The translations under genes were made by a program, and so were the position numbers. Below the pieces are notes generated by a model that did not search any database, was not told the origin of the DNA, and was given only the letters and a program-made list of their open reading frames with translations. Positions 1 to 6,294 of a DNA stretch of 7,407 bases are shown in pieces (the first letter of the stretch is position 1; each line of letters starts with the position of its first letter). The stretch comes from Bacteroidota bacterium (GTDB lineage: Bacteria; Bacteroidota; Bacteroidia; Bacteroidales; UBA932), in NCBI GenBank assembly GCA_017860395.1, contig JAGDMC010000186.1:1-7407 (forward strand), given 5' to 3'.

Positions 1-390
1 GAAAAATACGTAGACATAGTTTTTGCCAACGAAACCGAAGCAGAAGTTTTTGCAAAAAAACCTCCGCGCGAAGCGCTTGACGAAATTTCAAAAATATGTG
101 AAATAGCCGTTGTGAAAATCGGAAAAGACGGCTCAATGGTAAAGAGCGGCGACGAATATCACTTTATTGAAGCATGGCCCGCCGACACTATTGACGCAAC
201 CGGTGCAGGAGATATCTATGCTGCAGGATTTTTATTTGCCCATGCCAATGGACTCTCTCTCAAACAGTGTGGCGATGTAGGATCAATTGTTGCCGCCAAA
301 GTTGTTGAGGTTATCGGCCCAAAAATTGATATTCCGCGCTGGAAACTGGCCAAACAGGAAATCCGGGACTATTCAGGACTTCTTAAGTAG
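1..390 (+). CDS. PfkB-family carbohydrate/nucleoside kinase, adenosine-kinase type (3' part)
   Basis: The frame is open from the first base of the window and ends at TAG 388-390, giving the last 129 residues of a protein whose start lies upstream. PfkB kinases transfer the ATP gamma-phosphate to a hydroxymethyl group of a sugar or nucleoside in the cytoplasm. The C-terminal PfkB signature is clear: DTIDATGAGD at partial residues 62-71, in which the last Asp is the catalytic base and the GAG stretch forms the anion hole, followed by the usual YAAGFLF segment. Upstream, VFANETEAE (residues 7-15) matches the N-x-x-E region that helps bind Mg-ATP. The tail, with GLSLKQCG and KVVEVIGPK, resembles Bacteroidota proteins annotated as adenosine kinase, so that is my preferred substrate. 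Ribokinase or fructokinase specificity cannot be excluded because the substrate-binding N-terminal half is missing. Family assignment is firm and substrate tentative. Confidence 0.9.
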   Translation, partial: EKYVDIVFANETEAEVFAKKPPREALDEISKICEIAVVKIGKDGSMVKSGDEYHFIEAWPADTIDATGAGDIYAAGFLFAHANGLSLKQCGDVGSIVAAKVVEVIGPKIDIPRWKLAKQEIRDYSGLLK

Positions 391-418
391 TTCAGGAAAT
401 ATATAATGGAAAAACAAC

Positions 419-449
419 AACAGGCTGCCGGAAAACCGTGCAGCCTGTT
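419..449. terminator. Bidirectional intrinsic terminator between convergent genes
   Basis: A ten-base arm, AACAGGCTGC (419-428), pairs perfectly with GCAGCCTGTT (440-449). Inside it CGG (429-431) pairs with CCG (436-438) around an AAAA loop, with one bulged T at 439. The plus-strand 3' flank is T-rich (TATTATTATAAT with the last stem T's). The 5' flank is A-rich (AAAAACAACAA), which becomes a T-rich tract on the minus strand. The hairpin lies 28 bp after the kinase stop at 390 and 20 bp after the minus-strand stop at 470, so it can end both convergent transcripts. The T-tracts are interrupted, so efficiency is uncertain. Confidence 0.8.
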
Positions 450-469
450 ATTATTATAATCTTTGCCAA

Positions 470-1084
470 CTAAAACAATCCGTGCAGCTGGGCATCAACC
501 CGGTCAATTACCTGACTCAGGTCGTCGATGCGGTCTTCGAACTTGTTTTCGTCTACATCAACAATGAGTATTTTCCCGTCTTTGTATTCCGAAATCCACT
601 TTTCGTAGCGGTCATTCAGCCCGGAAAGGTAGTCGATGCGGATTCCGCTTTCGTATTCGCGTCCTCTTTTGTGAATCTGTGAAACCAGGTTTGGAATTGA
701 GGAGCGAAGATATATGAGGAGTTCGGGAGGTTTTACAAGAGAGAGCATCAGGTTGAAAAGGGTGGTGTAGTTTTCGAAATCGCGGCTGCTCATTAGCCCC
801 ATGCTGTGAAGATTGGTGGCAAAGATGCGTGCATCTTCATAAATTGTACGGTCCTGAATTACGTCAATTCCGGTGCGCTCAATTTCCACAAGGCCTTTAA
901 AGCGCTCTTTGAGAAAGTATATCTGCAGGTTAAAGGACCACCGCAGCATATCATTATAGAAATCCGAAAGGTACGGATTGGTGTCTGCCTCTTCGTATTT
1001 TGGTTCCCATCCGTAATGTTTTGATAATAATCTTGTGAGGGTGGTTTTCCCGCTCCCTATGTTTCCTGCAATGGCAATATGCAT
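470..1084 (-). CDS. Deoxynucleoside kinase (dGK/dAK/dCK family)
   Basis: A complete 204-residue cytoplasmic enzyme expected to phosphorylate a deoxynucleoside to its 5'-monophosphate with ATP, in deoxynucleotide salvage. The P-loop GNIGSGKTT is at residues 7-15. YEEADTNPYL (30-39) contains the likely catalytic base Glu31, matching the YES-x-DDNP segment of bacterial deoxyadenosine kinases. DRTIYED (78-84) is the family's DRS-type motif. RGREYE (140-145) is the arginine-rich LID that closes over the phosphates. Length is typical of the bacterial group (about 200-220). The ATG at 1082-1084 places the P-loop six residues from the start, as is normal. Its motifs look closest to the purine-specific bacterial enzymes, but preference for dA, dG or dC cannot be read from the sequence. 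It is transcribed alone, divergently from pcm, and ends near the shared hairpin at 419-449. Confidence 0.92.
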   Translation of the reverse strand: MHIAIAGNIGSGKTTLTRLLSKHYGWEPKYEEADTNPYLSDFYNDMLRWSFNLQIYFLKERFKGLVEIERTGIDVIQDRTIYEDARIFATNLHSMGLMSSRDFENYTTLFNLMLSLVKPPELLIYLRSSIPNLVSQIHKRGREYESGIRIDYLSGLNDRYEKWISEYKDGKILIVDVDENKFEDRIDDLSQVIDRVDAQLHGLF

Positions 1085-1124
1085 AATGGTAATTTTAAGT
1101 GTAGGTGGTATGCTTTCTCTTCTG

Positions 1125-1132
1125 CAAATTTA
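1125..1132 (-). promoter_or_regulatory. Bacteroidota-type -7 box for the deoxynucleoside kinase gene
   Basis: Read on the minus strand, this is TAAATTTG, an exact match to the Bacteroidota sigma-ABfr -7 consensus TAnnTTTG. With usual spacing the transcript would begin near 1121, leaving a leader of about 37 nt before the ATG at 1084. I found no clear TTTG -33 element about 20 bp further upstream, so the call rests on one box plus position. Confidence 0.5.
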
Positions 1133-1146
1133 AGAAAATCTTTTCG

Positions 1147-1154
1147 TAATTTTG
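1147..1154 (+). promoter_or_regulatory. Bacteroidota-type -7 box for the pcm operon
   Basis: TAATTTTG exactly matches the Bacteroidota -7 consensus TAnnTTTG, in the only intergenic region upstream of the plus-strand gene run. It ends just 4 bp before the pcm ATG at 1159. The predicted transcription start would therefore fall at or within a base or two of the ATG, implying a leaderless or nearly leaderless mRNA. The -33 element is weak: only TTCTG around 1120-1124 lies at roughly the right distance. The region is AT-rich, so a chance match is possible. Confidence 0.5.
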
Positions 1155-1158
1155 CGGT

Positions 1159-1803
1159 ATGTTAGATTCTTTACAACACAAAGGAAGGCGTAAACAGCTC
1201 ATTGACCAGTTAGCAAAAAAATATAATTTTGACCCGGCGATTCTTGACGCAATGAACAAGGTTCCAAGGCATATGTTTCTTGAATACGGGCTGGACCATC
1301 TTGCATATCTCGACAAACCTCTCCCCATCGGAGCGGGCCAGACAATATCACAACCCTTTACGGTTGCTATTCAGACTCAGCTTTTGGGACTTAAAAAATG
1401 GGAAAAAGTACTTGAGATTGGTACGGGATGTGCATACCAAACGGCAGTTCTTGCACAAATGGGATACAGGGTATACAGCATTGAGCGCCAGAAATCGCTC
1501 TATTTGCTGGCTCAGCAAAATCTCTCTAACTTAGATTATCATACTCCTGTTTTGTACCACGGAGATGGTTTTGCAGGGTTGCCAAAGTTTGCCCCTTTCA
1601 AGGGTATACTCATTACCTGCGGAGCTCCGGATGTGCCGGCAGCGTTGCTTGAGCAGCTTGCAATAGGAGGGAAGCTTGTTATTCCGGTTGGAATCGAGAC
1701 TCAGACAATGCTTGTTGTGGAGAGAGTGGGGCAGGAAGAGTTCCGCACAACTGAACATGGAGAGTTTAAATTTGTTCCTATGCTGGGAGGAACAGAGAAT
1801 TAA
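1159..1803 (+). CDS. pcm: Protein-L-isoaspartate O-methyltransferase
   Basis: Pcm uses S-adenosylmethionine to methylate L-isoaspartyl residues formed by protein ageing, starting their conversion back to aspartate. The protein has 214 residues, normal for the family. GAGQTISQP (58-66) is the PCMT signature that binds the substrate and lines the active site. VLEIGTGCAYQTAVL (84-98) is SAM-binding motif I, Glu109 in VYSIER is the acidic residue expected to contact the SAM ribose, and GDGFAGLP (135-142) with GGKLVIPVG (170-178) form the later core motifs. The start at 1159 is supported by the conserved N-terminal opening with HKG at residues 7-9, which related proteins share, so starting further in would cut conserved sequence. 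There is no Shine-Dalgarno sequence and the promoter box almost touches the ATG. It is first in the probable five-gene operon, and the next gene follows after 18 bp. Confidence 0.95.
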   Translation: MLDSLQHKGRRKQLIDQLAKKYNFDPAILDAMNKVPRHMFLEYGLDHLAYLDKPLPIGAGQTISQPFTVAIQTQLLGLKKWEKVLEIGTGCAYQTAVLAQMGYRVYSIERQKSLYLLAQQNLSNLDYHTPVLYHGDGFAGLPKFAPFKGILITCGAPDVPAALLEQLAIGGKLVIPVGIETQTMLVVERVGQEEFRTTEHGEFKFVPMLGGTEN

Positions 1804-1821
1804 CTGAATAAAATTTACAGA

Positions 1822-2466
1822 ATGATACAGATAAAAACATTTTATTTTAACGACCTGCGCGAATGCAGCTATGTACTGTGGGACGAAACAAAGGAGTGCG
1901 TAATTATTGACCCGGGCTGTTATTCCGACAGCGAAAAGGAGAGGCTTAAAAAATTCATTGAAACGAACGAGCTCAAACCGGTTAAATTGATAAACACACA
2001 CGGCCATTTTGACCATATTATGGGAAATGCATTTGTGTCAAACACATGGAAACTGGACACATACATTCATCCGCTGGACAAGCCGCATCTGGCAAGAGCT
2101 CAGCAATATACCGAAATGTTTGGCTACACGATAGAACAGCCCTCGACAGATACAACAGACATCGCAGACGGAGGTACAATCACATTCGGCTCCAGCACGC
2201 TCAAGGTTATTCATACCCCCGGCCATACAAGAGGCGGAGTGTGTCTCTATTCCGAACCTGATAAACTGGTTATTACAGGCGACTCACTTTTTGCAGGGAG
2301 CATAGGCCGCACAGATTTACCCGGCGGAGACTACGAAGAACTCATGGACAGCCTGCTCAGAAAGCTTGTTGTTATTGGTGACGATTATACAGTCTATCCG
2401 GGTCACGGGCCTTCTACAACTATCGGCCACGAACTTGCAACGAACCCATTTTTAAGATACGAATAA
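1822..2466 (+). CDS. Metallo-beta-lactamase-fold hydrolase, GloC/YcbL-like (glyoxalase II type)
   Basis: A complete 214-residue cytoplasmic metallohydrolase. The metal ligands are all visible: THGHFDH (59-65) gives His60, His62, Asp64 and His65; HTPGHT (131-136) gives His135; TGDSLF (152-157) gives the bridging Asp154; and YPGHGP (192-197) gives His195. GRTDLPGG (162-169) is typical of the glyoxalase II subgroup. The length matches the short E. coli YcbL/GloC type, which lacks the extra C-terminal glutathione-binding domain of classical GloB. By family, it would hydrolyse S-lactoylglutathione or a similar thioester. Bacteroidota generally do not make glutathione, so the true thiol partner is unknown. 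It lies 18 bp after pcm and 8 bp before the transglycosylase gene. The start at 1822 has no clear ribosome binding site; the AT-rich upstream sequence is usual for the phylum. Confidence 0.92.
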   Translation: MIQIKTFYFNDLRECSYVLWDETKECVIIDPGCYSDSEKERLKKFIETNELKPVKLINTHGHFDHIMGNAFVSNTWKLDTYIHPLDKPHLARAQQYTEMFGYTIEQPSTDTTDIADGGTITFGSSTLKVIHTPGHTRGGVCLYSEPDKLVITGDSLFAGSIGRTDLPGGDYEELMDSLLRKLVVIGDDYTVYPGHGPSTTIGHELATNPFLRYE

Positions 2467-2474
2467 AAAGAATC

Positions 2475-3386
2475 ATGAAAACCGGAATAAAGTATTTTCT
2501 GTTGCTTCCGTTGCTCACATTCTGCCTCAATGCAGGAAGTTCTTCGGATGCCAGTGCAAAAGCCGACGGCCAGTCGGTTCAGCAAATTGTTAAGGTGCCT
2601 GCGGTTCCAAATTCGCTCTCTTTTGCGGGGGAAGATGTGCCGCTTAAATATTTCGACGTGAGGGAAGCGATTCAACGGGAGCTCACAGTTATTTCATACT
2701 GGCACGCAAGCATTGCCCTCATTATCCAGCTCAACAGCCGTTATGGCGATGAGATAAGAAGTATTATCAAGAAGGAGGGACTGCCGGAAGATTTTTATTA
2801 TTTATGTCTGGCAGAAAGCGGGCTCCAGCCTGTTGTTTCGCCTGTAAATGCAGGAGGATACTGGCAGTTTCTTGCCGGAACAGCCAAGGAGTACGGGCTT
2901 GTTGTTGACGAAGAGGTGGATGAGCGTTATAATATAGAAAAATCCACTGTTGCTGCGGCAAAGTATTTCAAGAAAGCCTATGCCGAATTCGGTACATGGA
3001 CAATGGCGGCCGCATCTTTCAATATAGGCATGAGTAATGTGCGATACAGAATGAAAATCCAGTCACAAAAAAATTATTACGACACCCAGTTTCCCGAGGA
3101 GACAGCAAGATATGTCTACAGAGCGCTTGCTTTTAAGCTTTTGCTGGACAGCCCTCAGGTTTTTGGATTCTACATTGGCGGGGAAGACCTGTACAAACCT
3201 TTGGAATATAATGAAGTAACAGTAACGGGTGCTGTTGAAAACTGGAGCGAATTTGCTGCAAAGCACAATACAAATTTTAAGCTTCTTAAGATATACAATC
3301 AGTGGATTCGTTCGAACAAGATGGAAAACAGGCTTGGAAAAACCTATGTTGTGAGAGTGCCTAAAGAGGGTTTCCGCGAAAACTAA
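2475..3386 (+). CDS. Exported lytic transglycosylase, SLT/MltD-like
   Basis: A 303-residue protein predicted to cleave the MurNAc-GlcNAc bond of peptidoglycan and form 1,6-anhydroMurNAc products in the periplasm. A Sec signal peptide is evident: Lys2 and Lys6, a hydrophobic core at about 7-18, and possible cleavage after Ala20 or Ala30. Cys17 is preceded by TF and is not a convincing lipobox. The SLT domain spans about 85-225. ESGLQP (114-119) begins with the catalytic Glu114, GGYWQFL (127-133) is the GxWQF motif, AAASFNIG (178-185) replaces the more common AAYNxG, and [11 protein letters not shown] (213-223) is the closing helix. Residues 240-296 are a shorter tail where a LysM module might be expected; KLLKIYNQW at 269-277 resembles part of a LysM-like fold but is not convincing. 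It starts 8 bp after the hydrolase and ends 15 bp before uvrA. Its link to the neighbouring repair genes is unclear. Confidence 0.9.
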   Translation: MKTGIKYFLLLPLLTFCLNAGSSSDASAKADGQSVQQIVKVPAVPNSLSFAGEDVPLKYFDVREAIQRELTVISYWHASIALIIQLNSRYGDEIRSIIKKEGLPEDFYYLCLAESGLQPVVSPVNAGGYWQFLAGTAKEYGLVVDEEVDERYNIEKSTVAAAKYFKKAYAEFGTWTMAAASFNIGMSNVRYRMKIQSQKNYYDTQFPEETARYVYRALAFKLLLDSPQVFGFYIGGEDLYKPLEYNEVTVTGAVENWSEFAAKHNTNFKLLKIYNQWIRSNKMENRLGKTYVVRVPKEGFREN

Positions 3387-3390
3387 GAGT

Positions 3391-3394
3391 GAGG
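3391..3394 (+). promoter_or_regulatory. Possible Shine-Dalgarno sequence of uvrA
   Basis: GAGG lies 7 nt before the uvrA ATG at 3402, a good spacing for pairing with 16S rRNA. The other starts in the window lack a comparable site, as is common in Bacteroidota, so its functional weight here is uncertain. It supports the ATG at 3402, which also gives the conserved UvrA N-terminus. Confidence 0.4.
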
Positions 3395-3401
3395 GTTAAT
3401 A

Positions 3402-6275
3402 ATGCAGAGTATAGAGGTAAAGGGTGCAAGGGTCCACAACCTGAAAAATATAGATGTCTCCATTCCGCGACACAAGCTGGTAGTCATTACCGGGCTCAGC
3501 GGAAGCGGAAAGTCTTCTCTTGCCTTTGACACAATATTTGCCGAGGGTCAGCGGAGGTACATGGAAACACTGTCTGCCTATGCACGACAGTTTATCGGTA
3601 CGCTTGAAAGGCCGGATGTAGATTCCATTGACGGGCTCAGCCCAATAATAGCCATTGAACAAAAAACCACCGGGCGCAACCCGCGTTCCACCGTTGGGAC
3701 AATTAGCCCAATAATAGCCATTGAACAAAAAACCACCGGGCGCAACCCGCGTTCCACCGTTGGGACAATTACCGAGATATATGACTTCCTGAGGCTGCTT
3801 TATGCCAGGGCTGCAAACGCATACTCTCCCGCCACAGGCGAAGAGATGATAAAATATACCGACGACCAGATTGTAAATCTCATTATTGAGCAGTACAACG
3901 GGAAAAAGTCCTATTTGCTTGCACCGCTTGTGAAAGGAAGAAAGGGCCACTACAAGGACTTGTTTGACCAGTACATAAAAAGGGGTTTTATGCAGATGAG
4001 GGTAGACGGGGAGATATACGACCTTGCCACTCTTAAGCCTCTGGACAGATACAAGTCGCACTTTATTGAACTGGTAGTGGACAAACTGTTGCCAAGCCCG
4101 GGAGGCGAAAAAAGAATAAAGGAATCTGTACTGTCTGCCCTGCATCACGGAAAAGGTTCGCTGGCGGTACTGGACATGGGAACAAAGGAGCTGAGGCACT
4201 TTAGCAAACATCTTATGTGCCCGGTTAGCGGGATTTCTTATCCCGAACCTGCCCCGCACACATTCTCCTTCAATTCGCCCCAGGGGGCCTGCCCTCATTG
4301 CAAAGGGCTGGGAATGATTGCTAAGGCCGATCCGTCTAAAATTATTCCGGACGACACCAAGTCAATTGCATCCGGAGGTATAACCCCCATAGGCTCTTTG
4401 AAGCACAATATTCTTTTTGGACAGCTGGATGCGATTGCGAAAAAATATGGTTTCTCCTTGCACGACCCAATAAGAGATATCCCGGAGGATGCTCTCAATA
4501 TAATAATTTACGGTTCCGACGAACTCTTTCGTGTGGGCCCTTCGCCCGCTGTTTCTCAGATGATGAGCTTTAACGGGGTCATTGCAAAGGTAGAACAAAG
4601 CGACTCCGACAGCGACGATTTGGTAGTGAAGAAGGAGCGTTTTACAGAGGAGACTCAATGCCCGGTTTGTCACGGAACAAGATTAAAGGAAGAGGCACTG
4701 AGCTTTAAGATAGACTCAAAAAGTATCAGTGAGATTGCCGCAATGGACATAGAGGTCCTGTACGGCTGGGTTGATACTCTCGAAGAAAAACTTAACCCGC
4801 GCCAGAAGGCAATCGCAAGGGATATAATCAAGGAGCTGAGGGAGAGGATAGGATTTCTTATAGATGTGGGTCTCAATTACCTTTCGCTGGACCGTTCTAC
4901 AAGGAGCCTGAGCGGGGGAGAGAGTCAGCGGATACGCCTTGCTACCCAGATAGGGTCCAAGCTGGTAAATGTCCTCTATATTCTGGACGAGCCAAGCATA
5001 GGTCTGCACCAGAGAGACAACAAAAAGCTTATTGACTCCCTTAAAAAACTTCGCGATGAGGGGAACTCGATACTTGTTGTGGAACACGACGAGGAGATGA
5101 TTATGAGTTCGGACTGGCTCATAGACCTTGGCCCGGGCGCAGGAGAGAAAGGGGGAAAGCTTTTGTTTGAGGGAACTCCCGAAGATGTTGAAAAGATGGA
5201 TGTGGAGGAGGCTCTCAAATACAACAGCCTTAGCATTGACTATCTTAAAAGGATAAAAAAAATAGAAATACCGCCTGTGCGCCGGAAAGGAAACGGCAAG
5301 TTTATCGAACTGTTCGGAGCAACCGGCAACAATCTCAAAAATGTTGACATAAAAATTCCTCTGGGTTGTTTTATAGGGGTGAGCGGAGTTAGCGGCAGCG
5401 GGAAATCCTCTCTCATTAACGAAACGCTTATGCCCGTGCTAAGCAACTTTTTCTATAACTCGCTCTATACACCGCTTCCATACAGGGAGATGAAGGGAAA
5501 ATTCAACATAGACAAACTTGTAGAGATAGACCAGAGCCCAATTGGACGGACCCCGCGAAGCAACCCCGCGACATATACCAATGTGTTTGCCGATATACGA
5601 AAGCTCTTTGTAGAAACTCAGGATTCGAAGATAAGAGGTTTTAAACCGGGGCGTTTCTCGTTCAATGTTAAGGGCGGGCGATGCGAAGAGTGCAGGGGAG
5701 CCGGTGTACAGACCATTGAAATGAACTTTCTGCCGGCAGTTTATGTGCATTGCAAAGCCTGTAACGGGAAAAGGTACAATCCAGAAACTCTGGCAGTGAA
5801 GTACAGGGGCAAATCTATCAATGATGTGCTGGATATGACAATATCACAGGCAGTTATATTCTTCGAACACATGCCGTCCATTGTAAACAAGCTCAAGGCG
5901 ATGGAGGAGGTTGGTCTGGGTTATGTAACCCTTGGACAGTCTTCAACCACTCTTTCCGGCGGGGAGAGCCAGCGGGTGAAGCTTGCCACCGAACTGGCCC
6001 GCAGAGGAACAGGTAATTCACTCTATATCCTTGACGAACCCACAACAGGACTTCACTTCGAAGATATCCGGGTTTTGCTTGGCGTGCTTCAGTTGCTGGT
6101 GGATCAGGGGAACACAGTTTTGATTATAGAGCATAATCTTGATGTGCTCCGTTCTGTAGATTATATATTCGATTTAGGTCCTGAGGGTGGTGCAAAGGGG
6201 GGTATGATTGTTGCGCAGGGTACACCCGAGGAGCTGAAATTAAATAGCATGTCGGTAACCGGCAGCTATCTGTAA
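3402..6275 (+). CDS. uvrA: Excinuclease ABC subunit A, with internal 22-residue tandem duplication
   Basis: UvrA is the dimeric ATPase that detects bulky DNA lesions and loads UvrB in nucleotide excision repair. Both ATPase halves are present. Half I has Walker [10 protein letters not shown] (31-39), signature LSGGESQR (503-510) and Walker [10 protein letters not shown] (524-532). Half II has Walker [10 protein letters not shown] (662-670), signature LSGGESQR (851-858) and Walker [11 protein letters not shown] (874-883). The second zinc module is intact (Cys761, 764, 784, 787). The first is incomplete: Cys273 and Ser276 face Cys297 and Cys300. Another pair lies in CPVCHGTRL (420-428). The protein has 957 residues; removing one copy of the duplicated block at 80-101/102-123 gives 935, close to the usual size of about 940. 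E. coli UvrA has this block once, running GLSP...TVGTITEI. The duplication inserts extra sequence just after the first nucleotide-binding motif and could impair ATPase I, although the frame stays open to the end. It lies 15 bp after the transglycosylase gene. Confidence 0.97.
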   Translation: MQSIEVKGARVHNLKNIDVSIPRHKLVVITGLSGSGKSSLAFDTIFAEGQRRYMETLSAYARQFIGTLERPDVDSIDGLSPIIAIEQKTTGRNPRSTVGTISPIIAIEQKTTGRNPRSTVGTITEIYDFLRLLYARAANAYSPATGEEMIKYTDDQIVNLIIEQYNGKKSYLLAPLVKGRKGHYKDLFDQYIKRGFMQMRVDGEIYDLATLKPLDRYKSHFIELVVDKLLPSPGGEKRIKESVLSALHHGKGSLAVLDMGTKELRHFSKHLMCPVSGISYPEPAPHTFSFNSPQGACPHCKGLGMIAKADPSKIIPDDTKSIASGGITPIGSLKHNILFGQLDAIAKKYGFSLHDPIRDIPEDALNIIIYGSDELFRVGPSPAVSQMMSFNGVIAKVEQSDSDSDDLVVKKERFTEETQCPVCHGTRLKEEALSFKIDSKSISEIAAMDIEVLYGWVDTLEEKLNPRQKAIARDIIKELRERIGFLIDVGLNYLSLDRSTRSLSGGESQRIRLATQIGSKLVNVLYILDEPSIGLHQRDNKKLIDSLKKLRDEGNSILVVEHDEEMIMSSDWLIDLGPGAGEKGGKLLFEGTPEDVEKMDVEEALKYNSLSIDYLKRIKKIEIPPVRRKGNGKFIELFGATGNNLKNVDIKIPLGCFIGVSGVSGSGKSSLINETLMPVLSNFFYNSLYTPLPYREMKGKFNIDKLVEIDQSPIGRTPRSNPATYTNVFADIRKLFVETQDSKIRGFKPGRFSFNVKGGRCEECRGAGVQTIEMNFLPAVYVHCKACNGKRYNPETLAVKYRGKSINDVLDMTISQAVIFFEHMPSIVNKLKAMEEVGLGYVTLGQSSTTLSGGESQRVKLATELARRGTGNSLYILDEPTTGLHFEDIRVLLGVLQLLVDQGNTVLIIEHNLDVLRSVDYIFDLGPEGGAKGGMIVAQGTPEELKLNSMSVTGSYL
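3639..3770 (+). repeat. Perfect 66-bp in-frame tandem duplication within uvrA
   Basis: Positions 3639-3704 and 3705-3770 are identical base for base and directly adjacent. The match extends only one base further (A at 3705 and 3771) and breaks immediately on the left (C at 3638 against T at 3704). The unit starts on a codon boundary and encodes 22 residues, from SPIIAIEQK to TVGTI, residues 80-101 and 102-123 of UvrA. There is essentially no flanking microhomology and there are no silent differences. The event is therefore very recent, or it was introduced during assembly. Confidence 0.98.
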
Positions 6276-6294
6276 TTATTTAAAATGGGAAACT

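Noticed and set aside
1531..2016. A 161-codon minus-strand frame spanning the pcm/hydrolase junction.
   Set aside because: It is antisense to two genes with intact catalytic motifs; its cysteine- and asparagine-rich translation resembles no known family.
2475..2565. The transglycosylase as a lipoprotein through Cys17.
   Set aside because: The residues before the cysteine (LLTF) do not fit a lipobox, which needs a small residue at -1; an ordinary signal peptide fits better.
3639..3770. The duplication as a CRISPR-like or mobile-element repeat.
   Set aside because: The two copies are directly adjacent without a spacer, lie inside a coding frame, and have no inverted ends or transposase nearby.
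3396..4298. A 300-codon open frame on the minus strand opposite uvrA, containing two copies of a 22-residue repeat.
   Set aside because: It lies entirely antisense to a well-conserved uvrA region; its repeat is simply the reverse reading of the 66-bp duplication, and the translation shows no recognisable domain.
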